Of a stretch of 64,000 bases of DNA, positions 36,105 through 44,742 are shown piece by piece. Source of the stretch: Pedobacter puniceum (GTDB taxonomy: Bacteria; Bacteroidota; Bacteroidia; Sphingobacteriales; Sphingobacteriaceae); NCBI RefSeq assembly GCF_009674685.1, contig NZ_WKJI01000001.1, forward strand, positions 1,488,001 through 1,552,000, read 5' to 3'. A program made the translations under genes and the position numbers. Numbering within the stretch: position 1 is the stretch's first letter; each line of letters starts with the position of its first letter. Below the pieces are notes generated by a model. It was given only the letters and a program-made list of their open reading frames with translations. It did no database searches and was not told where the DNA came from.

Positions 36105-36141
36105 AAATAATCAATTAGTCTTTTAATAATAAATAATCATC

Positions 36142-36993
36142 TTGAAAACTTTAAAAATTGCTATCCAAAAGTCGGGCAGACTTAACGAAAAATCTGTAGA
36201 ACTATTAAAAAACTGCGGCTTAAGCTTCGAAAATTATAAAAGCTCCTTAATATCATCGGTTTCAAATTTCCCTTTAGAAATTTTATTCTTAAGAGATGAT
36301 GATATTCCAGAATATGTACAAGACGGCATTGCTGATATTGGTATCGTTGGCGAAAACGTTATTGCAGAAACCAAAGTAGAAGTTGCTTATTTACAACGTT
36401 TAGGCTTTGGTAAATGCAAATTAAAACTGGCAGTTCCGGTTAATAGTACCCTAAGTAATATACAAGATTTAAACGGTAAAGCTGTTGCAACTTCTTACCC
36501 AGTTATCTTAGAAAAATTCTTTAACGATAACAACATCAAGGCTGATATTAAGATGATTTCTGGTTCGGTAGAAATTGCACCAGGTTTAGGTCTTAGCGAT
36601 GCTATTTTTGATATTGTTTCTACAGGCGGAACTTTAAAAAGTAATGGTTTAAAACCTTTTGCCGATGTTATGTCTTCAGAAGCCATTTTAATTGGTAGAA
36701 ACGGCGAAGAAGAAAATCCGCTTATACAAGAACTTATACAAAGAATACAATCTGTTTTAAGAGCAAAAGAAACCAAATATGTGGTTTTAAATGTAGAAAA
36801 GAAAAACCTTGAAACCGTTATTTCGTTACTTCCAGGAGTAAAAAGTCCTTCTGTGGTATCTTTAGCCGAAGAAGGCTGGGTAGCCATACACACCGTTATT
36901 CCTGAGCAGGATTTTTGGGAGAAAATAAACTCTTTAAGAGCTGCCGGAGCACAAGGTATTGTGGTAATGCCTATTGAGAAGATAATACTTTAG
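36142..36993 (+). CDS. hisG: ATP phosphoribosyltransferase (long form)
   Basis: First committed step of histidine synthesis: ATP + PRPP to phosphoribosyl-ATP. TTG start (KTLKIAIQKSGRLNEKSVEL); no better start is nearby. The catalytic periplasmic-binding-like fold has DIGIVGENVIAET and the PRPP-binding stretch FDIVSTGGTLKSNGL. The C-terminal part (about 205-283, LNVEKKNLETVISLLPGVKS and the end GAQGIVVMPIEKII) is the ACT-like regulatory domain of the long HisG form, so feedback inhibition by histidine is expected. It begins 68 bp after the His-rich leader peptide and is followed by hisD. Confidence 0.96.
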   Translation: MKTLKIAIQKSGRLNEKSVELLKNCGLSFENYKSSLISSVSNFPLEILFLRDDDIPEYVQDGIADIGIVGENVIAETKVEVAYLQRLGFGKCKLKLAVPVNSTLSNIQDLNGKAVATSYPVILEKFFNDNNIKADIKMISGSVEIAPGLGLSDAIFDIVSTGGTLKSNGLKPFADVMSSEAILIGRNGEEENPLIQELIQRIQSVLRAKETKYVVLNVEKKNLETVISLLPGVKSPSVVSLAEEGWVAIHTVIPEQDFWEKINSLRAAGAQGIVVMPIEKIIL

Positions 36994-37071
36994 ATGTGCG
37001 ATTTGAGTATTGAGTATTGACATAACAAATACGAGATATTAGACTTAGCAGTATAAATATTTGATTAAGAA
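36994..37071. repeat. Short spacer with tandem word GAGTATT
   Basis: The hisG-hisD gap has TTTGAGTATTGAGTATTGAC and AATACGAGATATTAGACTTA, an AT-rich repetitive stretch without an open frame. It is one of several iterated-word spacers in the his operon. Confidence 0.4.
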
Positions 37072-37086
37072 ATGAAGGATACGATA

Positions 37087-38376
37087 ATGAGGCAATACAA
37101 TTTTAAAGCTTTAAGCAAAGCGGATGTAAATCAACTTATTTTACGTAATACTGATAGTGGTAATGCGATTAGAGAAAGTGTACTAAACATTATTGAAGAA
37201 GTAAAAACTCATGGCGATGATGCTTTAAAAAACTTTGCTCAAAAATTTGATCAGGTAGATTTAAAGCAACTATACATCGGTAAAGAGGCATTAACAAAAC
37301 TGGCTAATGAAATTCCGCAACAGGTTAAACATGCTATTACTACCGCTTTTCAAAATATCAAGAAATTTCACGAAAGCCAAACGTCAAGCAAACAAGTTAT
37401 AGAAACCAGCATTGGTGTAAACTGCTGGAGAGAATCTAGAGCTATAGAACGTGTGGGTTTATACATACCAGGCGGTTCTGCCGTTTTACCAAGTACTTTT
37501 TTAATGTTGGGTGTTCCTGCAAAAATTGCTGGCTGTAAAGAAATTGTGGTATGCTCTCCGCCTCAAAAAAATGGTTCTGTTAATGGTTATATAGCCTTTG
37601 TAGCTCAACTACTCGGGATAGAAAAAATATATTTAGCTGGTGGTGCACAAGCTGTTGCTGCTATGGCTTATGGTACAGCAAGCATCCCTAAAGTGGATAA
37701 AATTTTTGGCCCAGGAAATCAGTTTGTAACCATGGCTAAAACCATTGTACAATCTACTACCAATACCGCCATTGATATGCCTGCCGGACCATCAGAAGTA
37801 CTGGTGATTGCTGATGAAACGGCAAATCCGGTTTATGTAGCTGCTGATTTATTAGCGCAAGCAGAACACGGAGCAGATAGTCAGGCAGTTTTAGTAAGTA
37901 CATCGGCTAGTTTAATTGAAAAATCATTAGAAGAAGTGAGCAAGCAATTAGCTGTTTTACCAAGAAAAGAAGTTGCGGCTAAAGCCCTTACCAATTCTTA
38001 TACAGTTTTGGTTGATGATTTAGAAGTGGCTATGGATTTTAGTAATGAATACGCCCCAGAACATTTGATACTGGCAACTGATAACTGGCAACTGATAACC
38101 GATAAAATCACGAATGCAGGTTCTGTTTTCTTGGGTAATCTTACTCCAGAAAGTGCAGGTGATTATGCTAGTGGCACCAACCATACTTTGCCAACCAGCG
38201 CTTATGCCCGTTCTTACTCTGGTGTTTCTTTAGATTCTTTTGTTAAGAAAATTACGTTCCAGCACATCAGCGAAAGCGGCATAAAAAACTTAGGCCCTAC
38301 AGTAGAAATTTTAGCAGAAATTGAAGGCTTGCATGCGCATAAAAATGCGGTAACTGTAAGATTAGAAAATATTTAA
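37087..38376 (+). CDS. hisD: Histidinol dehydrogenase
   Basis: Last enzyme of histidine synthesis (histidinol to histidine, NAD and zinc dependent). Starts MRQYNFKALSKADVNQLILR at 37087; an ATG five codons upstream (37072) is less likely. Motifs: VGLYIPGGSAVLPSTFLMLG, the zinc/catalytic GPGNQFVTMAKTIVQ and PAGPSEVLVIAD, LLAQAEHGADSQAVLVS, and the C-terminal YAPEHLILATDNWQLITDKI leading to NAGSVFLGNLTPESAGDYAS. The DNA for LATDNWQLITDKI (38068-38106) is built of iterated CTGGCAACTGATAAC words otherwise found in spacers. It still encodes a continuous reading frame. Confidence 0.96.
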   Translation: MRQYNFKALSKADVNQLILRNTDSGNAIRESVLNIIEEVKTHGDDALKNFAQKFDQVDLKQLYIGKEALTKLANEIPQQVKHAITTAFQNIKKFHESQTSSKQVIETSIGVNCWRESRAIERVGLYIPGGSAVLPSTFLMLGVPAKIAGCKEIVVCSPPQKNGSVNGYIAFVAQLLGIEKIYLAGGAQAVAAMAYGTASIPKVDKIFGPGNQFVTMAKTIVQSTTNTAIDMPAGPSEVLVIADETANPVYVAADLLAQAEHGADSQAVLVSTSASLIEKSLEEVSKQLAVLPRKEVAAKALTNSYTVLVDDLEVAMDFSNEYAPEHLILATDNWQLITDKITNAGSVFLGNLTPESAGDYASGTNHTLPTSAYARSYSGVSLDSFVKKITFQHISESGIKNLGPTVEILAEIEGLHAHKNAVTVRLENI

Positions 38377-38381
38377 GAATG

Positions 38382-38419
38382 ACGATTTTAGATTTACGAA
38401 TTTACTAATCTAAAATCGT
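38382..38419. repeat. Perfect 13-bp hairpin between hisD and the lipoprotein gene
   Basis: ACGATTTTAGATT at 38382-38394 is the exact reverse complement of AATCTAAAATCGT at 38407-38419 with a 12-base loop. No T-run follows, so a classical terminator is unlikely. It could stop degradation or be a palindromic mobile word. Confidence 0.55.
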
Positions 38420-38472
38420 TCCTTGTAAATTAATTAAAATCATGTTAAGTCTAATTATTTTAATAATCTAAA

Positions 38473-39135
38473 ATGATGAGAAACTTTTTATATTTTTTGC
38501 TTCTTAGTCATGTCTTAACATCATGCTCTTCTAATTCTGCTCAAAAAGCTTTAAAAGAAGATAAAGTTTTAACAATCCAAAAAGATGATAAAAGAGAATC
38601 ATTATACAGCATCAAAGACTCTGGCTATTTTTGGAATGAATTAGACGAAGGCAAATTTCTTATTCTAGAATTTAAAGATAAAACCATAGACTCCATTGAC
38701 ACATATTTTGGAGTTTATTCATTAAAAAATAAAGATATCGTATACTTAAAAGTCTCAAAAGATAAAACTGATGATTTTGATTTTAAAAAAGACACTGTTT
38801 ATGGCTCTACTGATAAGTACATTATCTTAAAAAAAGGCTCTAAAAAATCACTCAAGGACCTAACATTATACTTTGATGATTATTTTTCATCTCCAATTTT
38901 TAAAAATGACAAAATTTATTTTTGGGGTATTGATTATAATGAAAAAACTAATCTAGGAAAAATTTATGCTACGGAATACAACTTACTAACTAGTAAGACA
39001 AAGCAAAAATTTTTAATTGAAGACGACTTAGCTACAGACTTTAGAGGTTATTTTAAAGAACCTTATGAAAATAATGATAAAATTATTTTCGAACACCAGA
39101 ATAAAAAATGGGTATTTAATAAAGAATTCCAATAA
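38473..39135 (+). CDS. Putative lipoprotein inserted between hisD and hisC, unknown function
   Basis: 220 residues. The N-terminus NFLYFLLLSHVLTSCSSNSA is a lipoprotein signal with lipobox LTSC. The mature part is rich in Lys, Asp and Phe/Tyr, consistent with a beta-structured envelope protein (KFLILEFKDKTIDSIDTYFG, DDFDFKKDTVYGS, ITYFDDYFSS-like segments). I do not recognise a family. It has no link to histidine synthesis and splits the hisD-hisC pair. The hisC start (39140) lies 4 bp after its stop, so it is presumably expressed with the operon. Very AT-rich. Confidence 0.75.
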   Translation: MMRNFLYFLLLSHVLTSCSSNSAQKALKEDKVLTIQKDDKRESLYSIKDSGYFWNELDEGKFLILEFKDKTIDSIDTYFGVYSLKNKDIVYLKVSKDKTDDFDFKKDTVYGSTDKYIILKKGSKKSLKDLTLYFDDYFSSPIFKNDKIYFWGIDYNEKTNLGKIYATEYNLLTSKTKQKFLIEDDLATDFRGYFKEPYENNDKIIFEHQNKKWVFNKEFQ

Positions 39136-39139
39136 AATA

Positions 39140-40192
39140 ATGAACTTTGACATCAATAATATCATCAGAACCAATATTAAAAATCTTAAACCCTACTCTT
39201 CTGCAAGAGATGAGTTTAAAGGCGAAGCTTCTGTTTACTTAGATGCTAATGAGAATGCTTTTGGTTCTCCTTTAGCAACTTCATATAACCGTTATCCAGA
39301 CCCTATGGCTTATGCTGTAAAAACTCGTTTAAGTCAGATAAAAGGTGTTCCTCCTAAAAATATCTTTTTAGGAAATGGTAGCGATGAAGCTATTGACATC
39401 CTATTTAGAAGCTTTTGCAACCCAGGTGTAGATAATGTGATTATCGTTCCTCCTACTTATGGGATGTATGAAGTTTCTGCCAACATTAACGATGTTGAGC
39501 TTAAAAGAGTTAACCTTACGGCAGATTATCAACTTAACCTAGAGGGAATAGCAGAAGCTATTGACAAAAACACCAAGCTGATTTTTATTTGCTCGCCCAA
39601 TAACCCAACAGGAAACAGCATTCACAGAGAAGATATTGAAACCTTATTAGCCAATTTCAATGGCATTGTGGTGATAGATGAAGCCTATATCAACTTCTCG
39701 CGTCAAAAATCCTTTATTCAAGAACTTACAGAATATGCTAATCTGGTAGTTTTACAAACCTTATCTAAAGCTTGGGGATTAGCTGCTTTACGTGTTGGGA
39801 TGGCCTTTGCTAGCGAAGAAATTATTGAGGTATTTAATAAAGTTAAGCCTCCTTACAACATCAATGAAGCATCGCAACAATTGGCTTTAGAAGCTTTACA
39901 AAACACCAATCAGGTTAACGATTGGATAAAAGAAACGCTTAAAGAAAGAGACCAATTGGTTATCAATCTAAAAAATTTAGACTTTGTATTAGATATTTAT
40001 CCGTCTGATGCGAATTTCATTTTAGTAAAAACCACTGCTGCTGATGCTATTTATAATTTTTTAGTAGAAAATGGCATCATCATCAGAAATAGAAATAAAG
40101 TTGAACTTTGCGAGGGTTGCTTAAGAATTACCATTGGTACACCACAAGAAAATCAAACATTAATAGAAACTTTAAAATCCTATAAAGGATGA
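39140..40192 (+). CDS. hisC: Histidinol-phosphate aminotransferase
   Basis: PLP aminotransferase converting imidazole acetol phosphate to histidinol phosphate. The ATG at 39140 ([20 protein letters not shown]) is chosen although the frame is open further upstream into the lipoprotein gene. Motifs: [32 protein letters not shown] and the PLP-Lys in [16 protein letters not shown]; the end [18 protein letters not shown] holds the substrate Arg. 350 residues, as expected. The stop overlaps the hisB start by 4 bases (ATGA). Confidence 0.96.
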   Translation: MNFDINNIIRTNIKNLKPYSSARDEFKGEASVYLDANENAFGSPLATSYNRYPDPMAYAVKTRLSQIKGVPPKNIFLGNGSDEAIDILFRSFCNPGVDNVIIVPPTYGMYEVSANINDVELKRVNLTADYQLNLEGIAEAIDKNTKLIFICSPNNPTGNSIHREDIETLLANFNGIVVIDEAYINFSRQKSFIQELTEYANLVVLQTLSKAWGLAALRVGMAFASEEIIEVFNKVKPPYNINEASQQLALEALQNTNQVNDWIKETLKERDQLVINLKNLDFVLDIYPSDANFILVKTTAADAIYNFLVENGIIIRNRNKVELCEGCLRITIGTPQENQTLIETLKSYKG

Positions 40193-41325
40193 AAAAAATA
40201 CTTTTTTTAGACCGAGACGGAACTTTAATTCTAGAGCCAGCCGACGAACAGATAGATTCTTTTGAAAAATTAGTGTTCTATCCTGGAGCTATCACTAACC
40301 TTGCTAAAATTGTAAAAGAATTAGATTATGATTTGGTGATGGTTACCAATCAGGATGGTTTAGGCACAGCATCACACCCTGAAGAAAATTTTTGGCCAGT
40401 ACACAATTTTATTATCAAAACTTTAGAAAACGAGGGTATTTCTTTTTCTGAGGTTATTATTGATAAAACTTTTGCTAAAGATAATGCCCCTACCCGTAAA
40501 CCAGGTACTGCTTTGTTGCAGCATTATTTTAATGCAGAGGAATATAACCTAAAAGAATCTTTTGTAATTGGCGATAGATTAAACGATGTTGTTTTAGCTA
40601 AAAACTTAGGTGCTAAAGCTATTTGGTTAAATAATAATCCGGATTTAGGAGCCTCAGAAGCTCAAAATAAAATTGATAATGCTCAAGAAATTATTGCTTT
40701 AGAAACCAGCGACTGGAATAAGATTTACGAGTTCTTAAAAGTTGGCAAACGCGAAGTTTCTCATGTAAGAAAAACCAAAGAAACAGACATCCAAATTAAA
40801 TTGAATTTGGATGGTAAAGGTGATACTAACATATCAACCGGATTACATTTCTTCGACCATATGCTTGACCAAATTGGTAGACATGGTGGTTTTGATTTAA
40901 CTGTGATTACTAAAGGCGATTTACATATTGACGAGCACCACACCATTGAAGATACTGGCATTGCACTAGGCGAAGCCTTTTTAGAAGCTTTGGCAGATAA
41001 AAAAGGAATTGAAAGGTATGGCTTTTGCTTACCTATGGATGATTGTTTAGCACAAGTAGCCATAGATTTTGGTGGTAGAAACTGGATTGTTTGGGATGCT
41101 GACTTTAAAAGAGAAAAAGTTGGCGATATGCCAACAGAAATGTTCTTCCACTTCTTTAAATCATTCTCTGATGCTTCAAAATCAAATTTAAATATCAAAG
41201 CCGAAGGTGATAATGAGCATCATAAAATTGAAGCTATTTTTAAAGCCTTCGCAAAAGCTATTAAAATGGCCATTAAAAGAGATGTAAATAACATGCGTTT
41301 GCCAAGTACAAAGGGCTTATTATAA
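40189..41325 (+). CDS. hisB: Bifunctional histidinol phosphatase / imidazoleglycerol-phosphate dehydratase
   Basis: 378-residue fusion. Residues 1-165 form a HAD phosphatase: FLDRDGTLI (D8/D10), [10 protein letters not shown] and [10 protein letters not shown]. Residues ~185-378 are IGP dehydratase: [33 protein letters not shown] and [15 protein letters not shown], with paired His metal ligands. The fusion is the same arrangement as in E. coli HisB. Start overlaps the hisC stop (ATGA), implying coupled translation. A repetitive spacer separates it from hisH. Confidence 0.96.
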   Translation: MKKILFLDRDGTLILEPADEQIDSFEKLVFYPGAITNLAKIVKELDYDLVMVTNQDGLGTASHPEENFWPVHNFIIKTLENEGISFSEVIIDKTFAKDNAPTRKPGTALLQHYFNAEEYNLKESFVIGDRLNDVVLAKNLGAKAIWLNNNPDLGASEAQNKIDNAQEIIALETSDWNKIYEFLKVGKREVSHVRKTKETDIQIKLNLDGKGDTNISTGLHFFDHMLDQIGRHGGFDLTVITKGDLHIDEHHTIEDTGIALGEAFLEALADKKGIERYGFCLPMDDCLAQVAIDFGGRNWIVWDADFKREKVGDMPTEMFFHFFKSFSDASKSNLNIKAEGDNEHHKIEAIFKAFAKAIKMAIKRDVNNMRLPSTKGLL

Positions 41326-41427
41326 TTAGATTAAAGAGTACAAAACAAAGAGTAAATAATTGGATTAAAGAATAAGGGCGGGCATTAGTCTTTTTCTCCT
41401 TATTGCTTACTCCTTCATCATCAAATA
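41326..41427. repeat. AT-rich repetitive spacer with weak hairpin
   Basis: The hisB-hisH gap carries the words AAAGAGTACAAAACAAAGAG and TAAATAATTGGATTAAAGAA. AATAAGG and CCTTATT can pair around GCGGGCATTAG. Another iterated-word spacer inside the his operon; no open frame. Confidence 0.4.
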
Positions 41428-42018
41428 ATGATTGGAATAGTTAACTACGGTGCCGGAAACATATTTTCTCTAACCTCTGCTTTAGAAAGGTTAAACATCC
41501 AATACGGAATGATTAACCAAGAAAGTGATTTCGATTTATACGAAAAAATTATCATTCCTGGAGTTGGCCATGCCGGTGCTGCTATGCAAAAACTTACCGA
41601 ATCTGGTTTGGTTCCTGCAATAAAAGCCCTAAAAAAACCAGTTTTAGGTATTTGTGTAGGGATGCAATTAATAACCTCATATTCCGAAGAAGGAGATTCT
41701 AATTTATTAGATATAATTCCTGTAAAAACACTCAGGTTTAAGGAAGAAATATCGCATAAAGTCCCACATATGGGCTGGAACCAAATTTATCCAGAAAACG
41801 ATAGTCCTATTTTCTCTAAAATTGCCCCAGGAACCTACTTTTATTTTGTTCACTCTTATTTTATAGAATTTAATCCTAAATTTACCGCTGCTACCTGCAA
41901 TTACGGAATTAAATTTTCTGCGGGTATTCAAAAAGATAACTTTTATGCAGTTCAGTTTCATCCAGAAAAATCTGGAGAAGCTGGCGAACAACTGCTTAAA
42001 AATTTTGCTAACTTATAA
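41428..42018 (+). CDS. hisH: Imidazole glycerol phosphate synthase glutaminase subunit
   Basis: Class I glutamine amidotransferase supplying ammonia to HisF. Nucleophile Cys in LGICVGMQLITSYSEEG; His/Glu of the triad in AVQFHPEKSG; start MIGIVNYGAGNIFSLTSALE. 196 residues. It is followed 10 bp later by hisA. Confidence 0.96.
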   Translation: MIGIVNYGAGNIFSLTSALERLNIQYGMINQESDFDLYEKIIIPGVGHAGAAMQKLTESGLVPAIKALKKPVLGICVGMQLITSYSEEGDSNLLDIIPVKTLRFKEEISHKVPHMGWNQIYPENDSPIFSKIAPGTYFYFVHSYFIEFNPKFTAATCNYGIKFSAGIQKDNFYAVQFHPEKSGEAGEQLLKNFANL

Positions 42019-42027
42019 TTTCAAGAG

Positions 42028-42777
42028 ATGTATATCATTCCTGCAGTAGACGTTTTAAATCAAAAAGTAGTTAGACTTCGCGAAGGCGATTATAACCAGG
42101 TAACTCAGTATGAAGTATCCTTAGAAGAACAAATAGAAACTTACCAATCTAACGGTACTGAGTTTGTTCATATCATAGATTTAAATGGCGCAAAAGGCGA
42201 TTTCTCTAATCAGCAATACCTCTTTGATATCATTAAAAAAACCGATATGAAGGTGCAATACGGCGGTGGTGTTAGAAGTATCGATAAAGTAAAAGAATTA
42301 ATAGACTCTGGTATTCATCGTGTTATAGTAGGTACCCAAGCTATTACAAACCCAACTTTTTTAGAAGAGCTAAGCAAAGAAGTTTGTAATAAAACCAAAT
42401 GTTCTGACCAAGTTGTAGTTGCTATAGATGTATTGGATGAAGTTATCAAATACTCTGGTTGGATGGAAAGCTCGCCTATTAAATTGATGGATTATGTGGA
42501 CAGATGCTTACAACTAGGTTTCTTTAGATTTTTATGTACCGATATTAATAAAGACGGAAAACTAGGTGGCGCCGGAGTAGATTTATACAAAAAACTATTA
42601 GCCCACTCTCCCTTCATTAAATTAATTGCTTCTGGCGGTATTAGCTCTATGGCTGATATTGAAGAATTAAATGAATTTAAGATTGAGTCTTGCGTTGTAG
42701 GTAAAGCCATTTATGAAGGAAGAATTTCTATAGAAGAAATTAAAAACTGGAATTTACAAATGCTTACTTCGCTTTAA
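42028..42777 (+). CDS. hisA: ProFAR isomerase (phosphoribosylformimino-5-aminoimidazole carboxamide ribotide isomerase)
   Basis: TIM-barrel isomerase. Start MYIIPAVDVLNQKVVRLREG with the first catalytic Asp; VQYGGGVRS is the phosphate site, followed by VVAIDVLDEV and GGAGVDLYKKL, then the second phosphate loop LIASGGISSMADIEE. 249 residues. hisF begins 12 bp after the stop. Confidence 0.96.
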   Translation: MYIIPAVDVLNQKVVRLREGDYNQVTQYEVSLEEQIETYQSNGTEFVHIIDLNGAKGDFSNQQYLFDIIKKTDMKVQYGGGVRSIDKVKELIDSGIHRVIVGTQAITNPTFLEELSKEVCNKTKCSDQVVVAIDVLDEVIKYSGWMESSPIKLMDYVDRCLQLGFFRFLCTDINKDGKLGGAGVDLYKKLLAHSPFIKLIASGGISSMADIEELNEFKIESCVVGKAIYEGRISIEEIKNWNLQMLTSL

Positions 42778-42789
42778 GCCTAAAATATA

Positions 42790-43545
42790 GTGTTAAGTAA
42801 AAGAATTATTCCTTGTTTAGACGTTAAAGACGGAAGAACAGTTAAAGGTGTAAATTTTGTTGATTTAAGAGATGCCGGAGACCCTGTAGAATTGGCTTGG
42901 CAATACTCTCAACAAGGTGCAGATGAGTTGGTTTTCTTAGATATAGCCGCTACTCACGAAAAGCGAAAAACCACTTTAGATATGGTTAAAGCGGTTGCCC
43001 GTCAAGTTAATATTCCCTTTACTATAGGTGGTGGTATTAGTGAATTAAAAGACGCTGAAGCCCTTTTAAATGCTGGTGCAGATAAAATATCTATCAATTC
43101 TGCCGCTGTAAGAAGACCAGAATTAATTAATGAATTAGCCAATGCTTTCGGCGTACAATTTGTAGTTTTAGCTGTTGATACTAAGCATTTGCCTCAGGGA
43201 GATTTTGTTCATTTAAATGGAGGTAGAATTCCTACAGAAATACAAACACAACACTGGATAAAGGAAGCAGAAAGTAGAGGGGCTGGCGAAATATTATTAA
43301 CATCAATGGATAAAGATGGCACAAAATCTGGCTTTGATAATATCCTCCTAAAAGAAATTAATGATATGGTTACCATACCTGTTATAGCTTCTGGTGGTGC
43401 CGGTAATGAACAAGATTTTATAGATGTTTTTCAAAAATCTGATGTTGATGCCGCTTTAGCTGCTTCTGTTTTTCATTACGGCGAGATATTAATTCCAGAA
43501 TTGAAGGCTTTATTAAAACAAAATAACATAGCGGTAAGAATATAA
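42790..43545 (+). CDS. hisF: Imidazole glycerol phosphate synthase cyclase subunit
   Basis: TIM-barrel synthase partner of HisH. GTG start; N-terminus [20 protein letters not shown] with catalytic Asp11; [25 protein letters not shown] (second catalytic Asp) and [13 protein letters not shown]. 251 residues. After the stop the operon continues with a toxin-antitoxin pair before hisIE. Confidence 0.97.
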   Translation: MLSKRIIPCLDVKDGRTVKGVNFVDLRDAGDPVELAWQYSQQGADELVFLDIAATHEKRKTTLDMVKAVARQVNIPFTIGGGISELKDAEALLNAGADKISINSAAVRRPELINELANAFGVQFVVLAVDTKHLPQGDFVHLNGGRIPTEIQTQHWIKEAESRGAGEILLTSMDKDGTKSGFDNILLKEINDMVTIPVIASGGAGNEQDFIDVFQKSDVDAALAASVFHYGEILIPELKALLKQNNIAVRI

Positions 43546-43571
43546 GAGCTAATTTTTAGTAATTTTAAGTA

Positions 43572-43811
43572 ATGGAATCCATCACAATAGAAATATTAAA
43601 TCCAAAAGTTAAAAGGCTATTACAAAATTTAGCAGACTTAAATCTAATTGCTATTTCGCAAAATGAAGCAACTTCTGAAGATCTTAAACAATGGGATTTG
43701 CTAACAAAAGAGCAACAAGAGGGGATTTTTGATGCCATAGAATCTATAAAATCAGGTAAAGGGAAACCGCATAATGAAGTAATGGATAAACTAAAAAAAA
43801 TCTATAAATGA
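43572..43811 (+). CDS. Putative antitoxin of a RelE/ParE-type pair
   Basis: 79 residues, begins 26 bp after hisF. Sequence MESITIEILNPKVKRLLQNL, then acidic EATSEDLKQWDLLTKEQQEG and a C-terminal Lys-rich tail. It looks like the small partner that usually sits before ParE/RelE toxins in Bacteroidota, with a structured N-terminal half and a toxin-binding C-terminal half, but no DNA-binding fold is obvious. Its stop overlaps the toxin start by 4 bases (ATGA), the normal coupling of such modules. Family assignment rests on context. Confidence 0.72.
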   Translation: MESITIEILNPKVKRLLQNLADLNLIAISQNEATSEDLKQWDLLTKEQQEGIFDAIESIKSGKGKPHNEVMDKLKKIYK

Positions 43812-44107
43812 TTAATGAGATAGTTTGGTCTCCTGAATCTGAAAATGATTTATCCATTATCCTAGAATACCTTGTATCAAAATGGAATATTAAAGTTGCT
43901 ACCCATTTTTTAGATGAAATTGAGCATCAAATACAACTCATAGACAGTAACCCTAAATTGTATCCTATCATTCATAAAGAACAGCGATTTAGACAATGTG
44001 TCATCACAAAACATAATAGTTTGATATACGTCCATGAAAACACACAGATTATTATCCTAAGAATTTTTGACACGAGACAAAATCCAAAAAAATTAAAATT
44101 TCAATAG
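43808..44107 (+). CDS. Type II toxin, RelE/ParE family
   Basis: 99 residues: INEIVWSPESENDLSIILEY followed by LVSKWNIKVATHFLDEIEHQ and LIDSNPKLYPIIHKEQRFRQ. This is the typical ParE/RelE pattern (W-S-x-x-A/S-x-x-D-L, then I-x-x-N-P, then R at the core strand, then IIILRIFDTRQNPKKL at the end). Toxins of this fold cut mRNA on the ribosome or block gyrase; which one applies here is unknown. Translation is coupled to the antitoxin. It is located between hisF and hisIE and ends 2 bp before the hisIE start. Confidence 0.85.
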   Translation: MINEIVWSPESENDLSIILEYLVSKWNIKVATHFLDEIEHQIQLIDSNPKLYPIIHKEQRFRQCVITKHNSLIYVHENTQIIILRIFDTRQNPKKLKFQ

Positions 44108-44109
44108 TA

Positions 44110-44697
44110 GTGAAAATAGATTTCCAAAAAAGCGATGGCTTAGTGCCAGTAATTATTCAGGATGAGCAAACATTAGAAGTTTTAATGTTAGGCTACATGA
44201 ATGAAGAAGCTTATTTAAAAACAGAGCAAGAAGGAAAAGTTACTTTCTTTTCTCGTTCTAAAAATAGGTTATGGACAAAAGGTGAAGAAAGCGGAAATTT
44301 TCTTTTTGTAAAATCTATCAGTATAGATTGTGATAAAGATACCATTTTAATAAAAGCTAACCCTGTTGGACCAACCTGCCATACAGGTTCTAGAAGTTGC
44401 TTTTTTACTGATTATAATCAAAACTTTATCTTTAAACTAGAAGCTATCATTAAAGATAGATATGATAATCCTAGTCAAGAATCATACGTTAATAAACTAC
44501 GTCAAAAAGGTCTAAATAAAATTGCACAAAAAGTTGGCGAAGAAGGTGTAGAAACTGTTATTGCTGCGTTAGCAGAAACAGACACCGATTTTATAAATGA
44601 ATCTTCTGATTTAATTTTCCACCTTTTGGTTCTTTTAAAAGAGAAAGGCTTTACCCTAGAAGATATTGCTAAAAATCTGGAAGCTAGACATAAATAG
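44110..44697 (+). CDS. hisIE: Bifunctional phosphoribosyl-AMP cyclohydrolase / phosphoribosyl-ATP pyrophosphatase
   Basis: 195-residue fusion; GTG start. HisI half: MLGYMNEEAYLKTEQEGKVT, FFSRSKNRLWTKGEESGNFL and the metal Cys in IDCDKDTILIKANPVGPTCH. HisE half from about 110: LEAIIKDRYDNPSQESYVNK, KVGEEGVETVIAA and LIFHLLVLLKEKGFTLEDIA. These are the second and third steps after HisG. It is the last his gene of the operon, separated from hisF by the toxin-antitoxin pair. Confidence 0.96.
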   Translation: MKIDFQKSDGLVPVIIQDEQTLEVLMLGYMNEEAYLKTEQEGKVTFFSRSKNRLWTKGEESGNFLFVKSISIDCDKDTILIKANPVGPTCHTGSRSCFFTDYNQNFIFKLEAIIKDRYDNPSQESYVNKLRQKGLNKIAQKVGEEGVETVIAALAETDTDFINESSDLIFHLLVLLKEKGFTLEDIAKNLEARHK

Positions 44698-44742
44698 AAG
44701 TGAGACATTAAATTTGAAATACTAGATTTTAGTTTTTAATTG

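Noticed and set aside
40761-41198. 145-codon minus-strand frame in hisB
   Set aside because: It is antisense to the conserved IGP dehydratase part of hisB.
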